A stretch of DNA of 62,576 bases from an uncultured Ruminiclostridium sp. (GTDB lineage: Bacteria > Bacillota > Clostridia > Oscillospirales > Ruminococcaceae), in assembly GCA_947627695.1 (NCBI GenBank), contig CANQXF010000014.1, positions 1 to 62,576 on the forward strand. The letters are read 5' to 3'. The position numbers were made by a program, and so were the translations under genes. Positions 1-8,641 of this stretch are shown in pieces (position 1 is the first letter of the stretch; each line of letters begins with the position of its first letter). The notes beneath the pieces are model-generated. The model had not been told where the DNA came from. It ran no database searches and was given only the letters and a program-made list of their open reading frames with translations.

Positions 1-1337
1 TTAAGATCCACGTTTCCCTTTATTCCGTTCACCTTTCCCTCGTGACTGTACTGCCACATATAATATTCAAAATCAACGTCAGGCGGCTGGTCGTTTTCCG
101 TCTGCGCTACCCAGATAGCATAGTGATCTTTCAGCTTAGTATCTATATAATTCTCCAGCTTCAGCCTGAAAGAATACAGCATAGGATAATATCCTTCATT
201 TGCGACCACCTGAAGAAATGCGTCGGATATTTCGGAAATGCTGTCCTCTCCGCTTATCGGCTCTTCCACGTCCATTATGACAGGATATCTTATCTCATAG
301 CCCTCCAGCAGGGAAACGAAGAACTCAGCCTCCTCCACCGCCTGCTCCACTGATTGCGCATAGCTGTAAAAGTAGACTCCCACATTAACTCCGTTTTTTA
401 TAGCACCCTCCATATTCTGCCTGAAAAAAGAATCCTCTTTCGGACCTGTTCCATCTATATCCCCTCTGCCCACTCGGATTATGGCAAAATCAATGCCACT
501 CTTCTTGACTTCCGCCCAGTCGATATCGCCCTGTACCCACGATACGTCGATCCCCCTGAGCATGACCTCGTCTTCCTTCGCGAAAAGCTCGGCGGCATAC
601 AGCGGGATCTCTCCGTGTTGGGAATCATCGTTTACCGTGGCGTTATCGTCCTCGTAAACCGTTCCCGCGTCGGTATAGGAGCTTCCTTCCCTTAAATTCA
701 GCTTTCCCGCAACGGTGATGACTCCCAGCCTTTCCACCAGAATAGTGCCGCTGCTGTCAACAGCGCCGTCCTTTTCCACGCTGAAATTTCCCGCGACAGT
801 TATATTTCCGCTTTTTTCAACGTACATATTCCCGCTTTGCACCGTGGAGCTGCCCTTTCCGAAATTGACGTCTCCCGCAGCCGTGATATTGCACCCGCTG
901 TTAAAATTGTTTTCGGAAAAAAGATTTACCGCCGCCGAAGGCTTTATATCCAGCAGCCCGCTTACATTGACGAAAGAATTTAAGTCCGAATCAACTCTGC
1001 CGTAAACGGAAAGCGTCCCCGTTTCGCCTACGTTTATTTCTCCCAGTGAGCTTATCGAGCTTTCATTTCTCATATTCACGCCGCCGTTTATAGTAAAGAC
1101 AGCCCCCTCGGCGATTTCCAGCTTAGCTCCGTTTTTCAGCGTCAAAACAGTATCGGCGGGAACAACGGCGTTTTTGCTCAGTCTCACGTTCCCGCTTATT
1201 ATATAGCTCCTGTGATCCCTCAGCTCAAATATTCCGTCCCATTCCATCTCGGGAGGAGCAGCGAAAACGGCAAAGCCGAAACAGCCCGCAATGCTCAGCA
1301 CAGCAATAAGCGTGATGAAAAATCTTACCGCTTTCAT
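1..1337 (-). CDS. GH25 muramidase (lysozyme) with N-terminal repeat domain, 3' end cut by window
   Basis: Reads through 445 codons from an ATG preceded by GGAGGAGA and leaves the window at base 1. Residues 1-26 are a signal peptide; IAGC at 16-19 also fits a lipobox, so it may be a lipoprotein. Residues about 40-240 are a run of short beta repeats rich in V, G, N and S (GxLxVxxxG-type), probably a surface spacer. Residues 260-445 are a glycoside hydrolase 25 domain: GIDVS at 262-266 and MDVEE at 355-359 hold the acidic residues that cut the MurNAc-GlcNAc bond, and the MWQYS segment near 428-432 and closing GNVDL are typical of the family end, so only a few residues should be missing. Probable role: cell wall turnover or lysis of other cells. 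Confidence 0.9.
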   Translation of the reverse strand, partial: MKAVRFFITLIAVLSIAGCFGFAVFAAPPEMEWDGIFELRDHRSYIISGNVRLSKNAVVPADTVLTLKNGAKLEIAEGAVFTINGGVNMRNESSISSLGEINVGETGTLSVYGRVDSDLNSFVNVSGLLDIKPSAAVNLFSENNFNSGCNITAAGDVNFGKGSSTVQSGNMYVEKSGNITVAGNFSVEKDGAVDSSGTILVERLGVITVAGKLNLREGSSYTDAGTVYEDDNATVNDDSQHGEIPLYAAELFAKEDEVMLRGIDVSWVQGDIDWAEVKKSGIDFAIIRVGRGDIDGTGPKEDSFFRQNMEGAIKNGVNVGVYFYSYAQSVEQAVEEAEFFVSLLEGYEIRYPVIMDVEEPISGEDSISEISDAFLQVVANEGYYPMLYSFRLKLENYIDTKLKDHYAIWVAQTENDQPPDVDFEYYMWQYSHEGKVNGIKGNVDL

Positions 1338-1449
1338 ATCTCTCCTCCTTCAAAAAATCTTATCTTTTCTTATTTTCTCACATTTTCCGACATTTGTAAA
1401 GGGGAGAGAAGAAATTTACATAAAAAGCGTATAAAATTTTCTATGTATA

Positions 1450-2766
1450 TTATTCTCCGTTTCCGCTTTTGCCTTTTTCGTCCGAATATTTGTATTTTGA
1501 AAGCACGCCGCCGAACCCCAGACATATGATTATTCCCAAAATTCCCAGAATAAACATTGCCAGAGCGCAACCCGCCCCGTTTCCTACCCCAAACAGCGCG
1601 GACAGCGTATTATTTTCCGTTTTCATTATCGGCTCGCATACGCTTTCCACCAGCGCTCCGCCGAACAGCATTCCCACAGGAATGGTAAAAAACTGAAAGG
1701 TATTTCGGCAGGAATAAACTCTCCCTTGAATTTCCGCAGGAACGGTGCTTCGCAGTATAACGTCCAGATTAGCGCTCATAACAGGCACCAAAATCCACCC
1801 GATCACCTGAGCCAAACACCACCACACAGGCGTTCTTGCAAAAGCTAAAACAAAATTTTCCGTTCCCAACGAAAACAGCATTGTGAGATATATCACCCGA
1901 ACACGGTTTTTCGGAGCAGGCAGGAAGGTGACCATAATGCTCCCCGCCAGCGTAGCGACGCCTGCGCAGGCGGTAACTGTTCCCAGCACATTTTCCCCGC
2001 CGTTTTCCATAGAAAGCACATACGGTGGCAAAACAGCGTCAAAAGCCGACGCCGCAAAATTAACTCCCGCCATGAACAGTATGAGAGTCAGTATCATCTT
2101 ATTCTGCCGCAGATACACCAGTCCCGCCTTCATCTCGTTCAGCAGTGACTTTCCACCCTCATCGGCAAGATCCTTTACCGCCTTTACCGCAGGTATCTTC
2201 ACAAACATCATCAGCGACAAAAACGCCGCTGCAAAGGTACCCAGATCTGCTAAAATAACTCCGTCCATTCCCGCTATTGCAAACAACGCTGCGGCAAACA
2301 CGGGACTGAGTATTGTGACAAGGGAATTTGACAGCGACCTTAAACCGCTTGTCCTTTGATACTGTTCTTTTGGAATTATCAGCGTCATCGCCACGTCGCT
2401 TGCAGGTTGCTGGACAGTATTCATCAATCCTCCTACTGCGTTTAGGATATACAGATGAACAGGTAGCAGCAAATCTGCTTTCAGCAGTATCAGCACTATC
2501 ACTGAACAACACGCCGCCAGCGTGTCGCAAACAAGCATAGTTTTCTTTTTGTCCCACCTGTCGCTGAGCGCGCCCGCAAAAATGCTCATAACAACATAAG
2601 GCGCATAGGAGCATACCGACAAAAGCGCCGTTTGCAGCGCAGAACCCGTCTTTTCATAAAGCCACAGTGTCAGCGCAAAGGCAGTCATTGCACTGCCAAG
2701 CTGAGAGAGCGACTGAGTAGACCAGAGAATAAAAAAGGTTTTCAAGCCTTTGAATGTGTTTTTCAT
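1450..2766 (-). CDS. MFS drug exporter (Mef-like family)
   Basis: A 438-residue protein with about 12 hydrophobic segments. The loop 2-3 signature GALSDRWDKKKTM at 65-77 is the major facilitator motif A. Overall it resembles the macrolide-efflux (Mef/MFS_3) branch, which exports drugs with proton import; the substrate is not known here. The ATG is preceded by AAAGGAG at 2777-2783. It is the second gene after the ABC-F ATPase, separated by a leader peptide ORF and interleaved inverted repeats that can pair with this ribosome binding site, so its translation is probably inducible. An ABC-F next to an MFS exporter echoes the mef-msr pairing of macrolide resistance, but this ABC-F is not of the Msr type by eye. 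Confidence 0.85.
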   Translation of the reverse strand: MKNTFKGLKTFFILWSTQSLSQLGSAMTAFALTLWLYEKTGSALQTALLSVCSYAPYVVMSIFAGALSDRWDKKKTMLVCDTLAACCSVIVLILLKADLLLPVHLYILNAVGGLMNTVQQPASDVAMTLIIPKEQYQRTSGLRSLSNSLVTILSPVFAAALFAIAGMDGVILADLGTFAAAFLSLMMFVKIPAVKAVKDLADEGGKSLLNEMKAGLVYLRQNKMILTLILFMAGVNFAASAFDAVLPPYVLSMENGGENVLGTVTACAGVATLAGSIMVTFLPAPKNRVRVIYLTMLFSLGTENFVLAFARTPVWWCLAQVIGWILVPVMSANLDVILRSTVPAEIQGRVYSCRNTFQFFTIPVGMLFGGALVESVCEPIMKTENNTLSALFGVGNGAGCALAMFILGILGIIICLGFGGVLSKYKYSDEKGKSGNGE

Positions 2767-2770
2767 AATA

Positions 2771-2867
2771 ACTTTGCTCCTTTGATTTTATTTTCACAAA
2801 TAAGCAAAGTCTGAGGAGCCGTTATGTGCTAAGCTCCATACAGTTATCCTCAGACTCTGTATGGAGC
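2771..2867 (-). promoter_or_regulatory. Interleaved inverted repeats, candidate translational attenuator of the MFS gene
   Basis: Read on the minus strand the order is: arm 1 at 2867-2857, arm 2 at 2856-2847, arm 3 at 2843-2833, arm 4 at 2817-2808, then the MFS ribosome binding site at 2783-2777. Arms 1 and 3 are perfect 11-bp complements (GCTCCATACAG and CTGTATGGAGC). Arms 2 and 4 are perfect 10-bp complements. The two pairs interleave, so both hairpins cannot form normally. The segment 2814-2819, partly in arm 4, is complementary over 6 bp (GCTCCT/AGGAGC) to the MFS ribosome binding site. Pairing 1-3 would leave arm 4 free to mask the SD; a ribosome held on arm 1 would let 2-4 pair and free it. 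Confidence 0.6.
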
Positions 2868-2885
2868 AAAATCAATGATAAGCAT
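2850..2885 (-). CDS. Candidate 11-residue leader peptide of an attenuator
   Basis: ATG at 2885 opens a short frame, MLIIDFAPYRV then TGA, beginning 24 nt after the ABC-F stop codon. It has a good ribosome binding site (AAGGA at about 2893-2897, 7 nt before the ATG). The frame runs across two of the four arms of the interleaved repeats downstream, which is how stalling leader peptides of erm, msr and cat genes work. Seen: the ORF, its SD and the repeats. Inferred: that it is translated and senses a drug. Which codon would stall the ribosome is unknown; Pro-Tyr-Arg near the end is a plausible place. Confidence 0.55.
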   Translation of the reverse strand: MLIIDFAPYRV

Positions 2886-2908
2886 TATATTTTCCTTCTT
2901 GTTTTAAA

Positions 2909-4522
2909 TCAAAGCGTGAACTTACCCGGGTGCTGTACCTTTCTCCACTGGATATATTCCTCGTAAGTCCCCTGCATATCGTAGCTGCCGTTTTCGGTTA
3001 TCTCGATTATCCTGTTCGCCACCGTCTGCACTATCTCGTGGTCGTGAGAGCAGAACAGCACGTTCCCCTTGAAATCCGACAAACCGTTGTTCACCGCCGT
3101 AATGCTTTCCAAATCGAGGTGGTTAGTGGGCTGATCAAGCATAAGCACATTTGACTTGAACAGCATCATTCTGCTGAACATACATCTCACCTTTTCGCCG
3201 CCAGACAGCACGTTTACGGGCTTGAACACGTCGTCCCCGCTGAACAGCATTCTCCCTAAAAATCCTCTCAGATATGTTTCGGTGGTATCTTCGCTGTACT
3301 GCCTTATCCAGTCAAGGATAGACAGCTCACAGTTATTGAAAAAGTGGTCGGAATCAACAGGGAAGTAGCTTAAAGAAGTTGTGCTGCCCCACTTAAATGT
3401 TCCGCTGTCAGGCTCCATTTCTCCCGCCAGTATCTTGAACAGTGTAGTCACCGCCGCAGGATTTTCCGCAAGGAACGCCACCTTGTCCGTTCTTCCAAGC
3501 GTAAACGACAGATCATTCAGCACCTTAACGCCGTCCACAGTCTTGGTCAGTCCCTCTACCTGCAAAACGTCCTTTCCCACCTCACGTTCAGCCTCAAAGC
3601 TGATAAAGGGATAACGCCTGCTTGAGGCGGGCATTTCCTCAACGGTCAGCTTATCCAACAGCTTTCTTCTTGAAGTAGCCTGCCTTGACTTCGATTTATT
3701 TGCAGAGAAGCGTTGGATAAAGCTCTGCAATTCCTTTATTTTTTCTTCTGTCTTTTTGTTCTGCTGTTTTATCATTCTTTGTATGAGCTGGCTGGATTCG
3801 TACCAGAACTCATAGTTGCCCACATACATTTTTATTTTGTTGTAGTCGATATCCACAATATGCGTGCATACGTTGTTGAGGAAGTGTCTGTCATGGGAAA
3901 CGACAATGACCGTTCCGAAATATTCCGCCAGAAAATCCTCAAGCCACGCCACAGCGTCAATATCCAGGTGGTTCGTCGGCTCGTCCATAAGGATTATATC
4001 GGGATTTCCGAACAAGCACTGCGCCAAAAGTACCTTTACCTTGTCGTTGCCGCTTAAGCTGCTCATCTGACTGAACATTATATCTTCGGGAAGTCCCAGC
4101 CCCTGCACTAACTTTGCGGCGTCGCTCTCCGCCTCCCAGCCGTTCAGCTCCGCAAATTCTCCCTCCAACTCAGATGCCTTTTCTCCGTCCTCATCGGAAA
4201 AGTCCTCCTTTGCATAAAGCGCCTCTTTTTCCTTCATAATGTCGTACAGCCGTTTGTTGCCCATTATAACGGTATCCTGCACCGTGTATTCGTCAAAAGC
4301 AAAGTGGTCCTGCTTAAGTACCGACATACGCAGATTTTTCGGTATCGTGACTTCCCCCGAGGTAGGCTCCAGCTCGCCGTTGAGTATTTTCAAAAAGGTG
4401 GATTTTCCTGCACCGTTCGCTCCGATAACGCCGTAGCAGTTTCCCGCTGTAAAAAGCAGGTCAACGTCCTTGAAAAGCGTCGCTCCGCCAAATTGCAGAC
4501 TTACGTTTGAAACAGTTATCAT
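2909..4522 (-). CDS. ABC-F family ATPase, YbiT-like, with degenerate second nucleotide site
   Basis: A soluble protein of 537 residues with two ABC domains and no membrane segments, as in the ABC-F ribosome-associated translation factors. Site 1 is intact: Walker A GANGAGKST near 34-42, signature LSGND near 155 and Walker B LMDEPTNHLD near 177-186. A basic linker covers about 250-300. Site 2 is altered: its Walker A position reads AENPAAVTT (near 351) with no GKS/T, and its Walker B ends in DQP instead of DEP (near 462), although LSGGEK near 438 is kept. The long insert at 95-130 and the final EEYIQW resemble YbiT. First gene of an operon with the MFS exporter. Possible roles are ribosome protection or translation tuning. 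Confidence 0.88.
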   Translation of the reverse strand: MITVSNVSLQFGGATLFKDVDLLFTAGNCYGVIGANGAGKSTFLKILNGELEPTSGEVTIPKNLRMSVLKQDHFAFDEYTVQDTVIMGNKRLYDIMKEKEALYAKEDFSDEDGEKASELEGEFAELNGWEAESDAAKLVQGLGLPEDIMFSQMSSLSGNDKVKVLLAQCLFGNPDIILMDEPTNHLDIDAVAWLEDFLAEYFGTVIVVSHDRHFLNNVCTHIVDIDYNKIKMYVGNYEFWYESSQLIQRMIKQQNKKTEEKIKELQSFIQRFSANKSKSRQATSRRKLLDKLTVEEMPASSRRYPFISFEAEREVGKDVLQVEGLTKTVDGVKVLNDLSFTLGRTDKVAFLAENPAAVTTLFKILAGEMEPDSGTFKWGSTTSLSYFPVDSDHFFNNCELSILDWIRQYSEDTTETYLRGFLGRMLFSGDDVFKPVNVLSGGEKVRCMFSRMMLFKSNVLMLDQPTNHLDLESITAVNNGLSDFKGNVLFCSHDHEIVQTVANRIIEITENGSYDMQGTYEEYIQWRKVQHPGKFTL

Positions 4523-4589
4523 ATCTTATCCTTTCCTTATCCTTTCCTTGTCCTTTATTTCTTTATTTTTTATAAACTCATACTTTTCT

Positions 4590-4619
4590 ATAATATCACA
4601 AAATCACCTTTAAAGTCAA
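4590..4619 (-). promoter_or_regulatory. Promoter of the ABC-F/MFS operon
   Basis: Minus-strand TTGACT at 4614-4619 and TATTAT at 4590-4595 with an 18-nt spacer. The expected start near 4583 leaves about a 60-nt leader containing two tandem GGAAAGGATAA copies just before the ATG. Confidence 0.65.
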
Positions 4620-4728
4620 TCCCCAAAAGAAAAAACATCTTTTTCCGCCCGTTAAGGAACAGCCTGTTTTTTTCGTATTAAAATCAACAATCAATAAAAC
4701 TTTTTTTGTGAAAGTTTTGTTAAAACTG

Positions 4729-4757
4729 TTGATAATATACATAAATTATGGTATAAT
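4729..4757 (+). promoter_or_regulatory. Promoter of the adaptor/permease operon
   Basis: TTGATA at 4729-4734 and TATAAT at 4752-4757 with a 17-nt spacer, about 45 nt before the adaptor gene. The rest of the 280-nt divergent gap is AT-rich with no other structure I can name. Confidence 0.7.
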
Positions 4758-4802
4758 CTCACATAGATGTATACATTTATATTTTTGTGAGGGAACTCAA
4801 AA

Positions 4803-5786
4803 ATGAAAAAGAATACTTTCAGATTTATCAGCTCCTTATTTCTGGCAGGAACAATGCTTTTCACAGCGTCAGGCTGTTACTTTTTCCCTGATGAAGAGCC
4901 TATTCTTGAGCCGCCCACCCTTGACGTATCGGACGTTGTATACAATACATATACCGCTGTCAGAAAGGATATAGTGGACCAAAGCATACAAAGCGGCTAT
5001 GTTATCTCAAGCAAGGAAACGGAATGTTACTTCACCCAGTACACAGGTCAGCTTAAAAACATATATGTAAATCCCGGCGATTTTGTGGAAGAAGGGGACT
5101 TGCTTGCAGAGTTTAACAACGGAGCGATAGAGTACACCCTTGAGATACAGAAGAAAAAGGTGGAGCTTGCCCAGCTTAATTACAACAACTCAGGTTCGGC
5201 GGCGGACAGGCTTCAGCTTGAAATAGAGCAGAACACCCTCGACCAGTATCAGGCGGAATACGACGGCGGGCATATATACGCTCCCGTGGCTGGTCAGGTC
5301 TCCTTTGTCAAAACGCTCAATCCAGGCGATGAAGTGAACCCTTACGACGTCATCATAAGGATAGTCGACCCCGACCAACTTTGCGTCAGCATAGACACCA
5401 CCAGCATAACTGATTATTACGTTGACGAAAAGGTATCTGTTGCCGTAAACGGCGAGACCTACGACGGCGTTATCCTGCGCACTCCCCGTGAAGAGATAGA
5501 GGAGGGGGACGAAAGCGCAAGCAACGTTTTTGTCGGTTTTGTAAACGATTCCCCCGGCTTCGGCTGTCTTGGAACGATAGCCAGCGTCACCAAGGTAAAA
5601 TCTGTCTCCGAAAATGCGGTAGTCATTCCAAAGCATATCGTAAAGTACACTGACGACCGCACATACGTTCAGGTCCTCCGTGACGGCGTAAAGGTTGAGG
5701 TAGATATTGTCACAGGCATAGAAAACGCCACCGAGATAGAAGTAGTTTCAGGACTTGAAGAAGGGGAAAAGGTAATAGTAAAGTGA
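4803..5786 (+). CDS. Membrane-fusion (HlyD/MacA-like) lipoprotein
   Basis: 327 residues. The N-terminus is a lipoprotein signal with lipobox ASGC (Cys about 25), so it is anchored outside the membrane. It has the adaptor layout: a first half-lipoyl segment near 70-110 (YVNPGDFVEEGDLLAEF), a short helical hairpin near 110-150, a second half-lipoyl segment (YAPVAGQVSFVKTLNPGDEV) near 155-180, then a beta-barrel and a C-terminal membrane-proximal part ending EVVSGLEEGEKVIVK. Such proteins partner MacB/FtsX-type transporters; in Gram-positives they form the extracellular part. The permease follows at once, but no ATPase lies beside them. SD GAGGGA precedes the ATG. Confidence 0.85.
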   Translation: MKKNTFRFISSLFLAGTMLFTASGCYFFPDEEPILEPPTLDVSDVVYNTYTAVRKDIVDQSIQSGYVISSKETECYFTQYTGQLKNIYVNPGDFVEEGDLLAEFNNGAIEYTLEIQKKKVELAQLNYNNSGSAADRLQLEIEQNTLDQYQAEYDGGHIYAPVAGQVSFVKTLNPGDEVNPYDVIIRIVDPDQLCVSIDTTSITDYYVDEKVSVAVNGETYDGVILRTPREEIEEGDESASNVFVGFVNDSPGFGCLGTIASVTKVKSVSENAVVIPKHIVKYTDDRTYVQVLRDGVKVEVDIVTGIENATEIEVVSGLEEGEKVIVK

Positions 5787-5841
5787 CCACTTGCTGCGTA
5801 TAAAAAGTATACTGTCAAAAAAGGAAGGATTGATTTCAGTC

Positions 5842-8640
5842 TTGTTCACGATACTTTTCAGGAAAATGCGAAATACCAAATGGATGGTATTATGCCTCTT
5901 TTTGGGATTTCTGATGGCGGCGGGAATGATGAGTACCGTCCCTATATATATGGACGCCTCTCTCCAGCGTGTCCTTATCAAGGAAATGGAGGAGTACCAG
6001 CTAAATACCGGTTATTATCCCGGCAGATACATAGTTACCCGCACCCTTGCTATGGGCGTTGCTCCCGAGGATCAGCAGAGATTTCTCTCCGACTTTCCCT
6101 CGATAGTTGCAGGACAGGTATCAGATGTGGGAATACCCGTTGAAAATCACAAGACGGTCGTATCCGACAATCTTCTTTACCTTCATTACGGAAATGGGAG
6201 CAATGCTCCCGCATCCCGTATCCGCATTATGGGAATGAGTGGTATTGAGGACCACATCACTATGGTCCAGGGCGAGATGTACAGTGACGGCATAGCCGAC
6301 GACGGAAGCTATGAGGTGATACTCAACGAGGAAGCTGCCAGAACTCTCGGCATAGTCTGCGGCGAAACTTATCAGATAGAGCCTATGGACACAACGCAAA
6401 GCAGCTTTTCCATCAAAGTGACAGGCTTTTTTATCCAGTCCGATATGCAGGACAGCTATTGGTCCGAGGATCTGCTTAATTATGTGGGCAGCGTTTTCGT
6501 ACCCTTTGAATTATACTCCGATATGGTGGGAAAACAGCTTTGCGACGTTGTTGACATAAGCGTGAATTACAATCTTGATTATCATTCCGTAAATATGAAT
6601 GCCATCAGCTCCATTTCCGAGGAACTTAACAACGACTTTGATTTTTATTCCTCAGAGCTTGACGCAGAGCTTGAAATGGGCTCCGCAAGCATAATCGCCA
6701 GCTACGTCGAGCGTGCGCAAAGCCTGACCGCTATTCTTTGGGCGATACAGATACCCACAATGGTAATGCTTGCATTCTACCTGTTCATGGTATCTCAGCT
6801 TAACGTAGAGCAGGAGCGCAACGAGATAGCCGTCCTGAAATCCAGAGGCTCCAGTCCGGGGCAGATATTCAGGCTTTACGCAATGGAAGCGGGCATACTT
6901 GGACTTGTAACGTTCCTTGTCGCCCCGCTGATTGGTCTGTTGCTGTGCCGTTTCCTCGGCGTCAGCAACGGCTTTATGGAATTTGTAAACAGAACGGGGA
7001 TTGCCGCCAAGCTGTCAACCACCGCTTTCCTGTATTCACTTTTAGCAGTAGCAGTATTTTTCATCACAACAATGCTCCCAATAATCCCCGCTTCACGGGT
7101 CACAATAGTCCAGTATAAGCAAAGCAAGACAAAGGTAAAAAAAGCGTCTGTCTGGGAGCTTTGCGGAATAGATTTTCTTCTGATAGGAATAGCGGTAGTA
7201 TTCTACTATTTATACAAATATATGGTAGATGAAGCGATAAATAACGGAACCTTTAAGGCGACAGGGCAGATAGACCCGCTTATCTTCATCTTCTCCACCT
7301 GTATGATCTTAGGATTGGGACTTTTGTTTGTTCGTATCTACCCTTACATTCTCAAGCTAATCTATCTGATAGGAAAGCTGTTCTGGACTCCCGCGCAGTA
7401 TATGGCGCTTACCACAGTTTCCTGCGCAGGGGGAAGCAGAGAGCGTTTCCTTATGCTGTTCCTGATACTCACCTTTGCCTGCGGACTTTTCTCCGCAAAC
7501 ACCGCCCGTGCTATCAATAACAACAAAGAGGATATGATATACTATCAGAATGGCGCTGATATAACCCTTATGGAATATTGGGAGGAAGAGGACTACTCTA
7601 CCGAGTTATCGACCTCCTCCACGGTATATCGTGAACGTGACATCTCCCGTTATGAGGAGTTGGGCGGCGTAGAATCCGTTACAAAGGTCTTTACCAAGGA
7701 CAAAGATGACGTCAAAATCAACTCTCTGAGCAAACACAGCGCACTTGCTGCCCATTTTCCGCCTACTCAGCTTATGGCGATAGAGCCTGAGAAATTTGCA
7801 AAAACAGCCTGGTTCCGCGACGACCTTCTCCCGATCCATTGGTACAATTACTGCAACGCGCTGACAAATTACAAATCGGGAGCGATAATCTCCTCAGAGC
7901 TTGCGGCGAATACTGACACGGAAATAGGCGATCAGCTAAGCATATCCTGGAGTGGCAACGACCCTCTCGAAGTCACCGTCCTGGCGATCGTGGACTGGTG
8001 GCCCGGAATGAATCCTGGAATGTACTGTGTGTTGAACTACAGCTACGTTTACGACAACACAAATCTAGAGCCTTACGAGATATGGCTGAAGCTGGCTGAC
8101 GGTGCCTCCACCGAGGAGCTTTACAATGAGATGGATGAAAAGCGTCTGCCTATCGAAACTCTTCAGGACAGCGCCCAGCAGCTTATAAATCAGAAAAATC
8201 AGCCCGACCTTCAGGGAATGAACGGCGGACTTACCTTAGGTTTTATCATAACGATGATAATGGCGATGATAGGCTTCCTTATCTACTGGATACTTTCCAT
8301 AAAGAGCAGGACTCTGCAATTCGGTATTCTCAGAGCTATGGGTATGACCATGCGGGAAATAATCACGATGCTCGGCTATGAACAGATCTTGGTATCAGGC
8401 GCCTCAATAGCGATGGCTTTCGTTATCGGCGGCATTACCAGCGACATCTTTGTTCCCGTGTTCCAGAATATGTACGACGTGGTAAATCAGATACCTCCAT
8501 TCATCGTTTCCGCTTCCGCAAGCGATTACATCAAGATATACGTTCTCATCGTCCTTATGCTTGGCGGCGGATTTGCGATACTTGGCGGCATAATCAGGAA
8601 GATAAACATCAACAAGGCTCTGAAGCTGGGAGAGGATTGA
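5842..8640 (+). CDS. Large FtsX-like ABC transporter permease
   Basis: About 930 residues. A first membrane helix is followed by a long extracytoplasmic part, then a helix-rich block about a third of the way in (FtsX domain), more helices near the middle, a second extracytoplasmic region and a C-terminal FtsX block (GFIITMIMAMIGFLIYWILS, later an FGILRAMGMTMREI motif). This is the two-FtsX, roughly ten-helix permease type used with MacA-like adaptors. The start is uncertain: the frame is open from TTG at 5791, but the only good SD (AAGGAAGGA, 5821-5829) favours TTG 5842; ATG 5866 is the next choice. The cognate ATPase must be encoded elsewhere. Stop and the next start are one base apart. Confidence 0.82.
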   Translation: MFTILFRKMRNTKWMVLCLFLGFLMAAGMMSTVPIYMDASLQRVLIKEMEEYQLNTGYYPGRYIVTRTLAMGVAPEDQQRFLSDFPSIVAGQVSDVGIPVENHKTVVSDNLLYLHYGNGSNAPASRIRIMGMSGIEDHITMVQGEMYSDGIADDGSYEVILNEEAARTLGIVCGETYQIEPMDTTQSSFSIKVTGFFIQSDMQDSYWSEDLLNYVGSVFVPFELYSDMVGKQLCDVVDISVNYNLDYHSVNMNAISSISEELNNDFDFYSSELDAELEMGSASIIASYVERAQSLTAILWAIQIPTMVMLAFYLFMVSQLNVEQERNEIAVLKSRGSSPGQIFRLYAMEAGILGLVTFLVAPLIGLLLCRFLGVSNGFMEFVNRTGIAAKLSTTAFLYSLLAVAVFFITTMLPIIPASRVTIVQYKQSKTKVKKASVWELCGIDFLLIGIAVVFYYLYKYMVDEAINNGTFKATGQIDPLIFIFSTCMILGLGLLFVRIYPYILKLIYLIGKLFWTPAQYMALTTVSCAGGSRERFLMLFLILTFACGLFSANTARAINNNKEDMIYYQNGADITLMEYWEEEDYSTELSTSSTVYRERDISRYEELGGVESVTKVFTKDKDDVKINSLSKHSALAAHFPPTQLMAIEPEKFAKTAWFRDDLLPIHWYNYCNALTNYKSGAIISSELAANTDTEIGDQLSISWSGNDPLEVTVLAIVDWWPGMNPGMYCVLNYSYVYDNTNLEPYEIWLKLADGASTEELYNEMDEKRLPIETLQDSAQQLINQKNQPDLQGMNGGLTLGFIITMIMAMIGFLIYWILSIKSRTLQFGILRAMGMTMREIITMLGYEQILVSGASIAMAFVIGGITSDIFVPVFQNMYDVVNQIPPFIVSASASDYIKIYVLIVLMLGGGFAILGGIIRKININKALKLGED

Positions 8641-8641
8641 T

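Noticed and set aside
4540-4583. Three-codon leader ORF (Met-Ser-Leu) before the ABC-F gene
   Set aside because: It lacks an SD and starts too close to the predicted transcript start.
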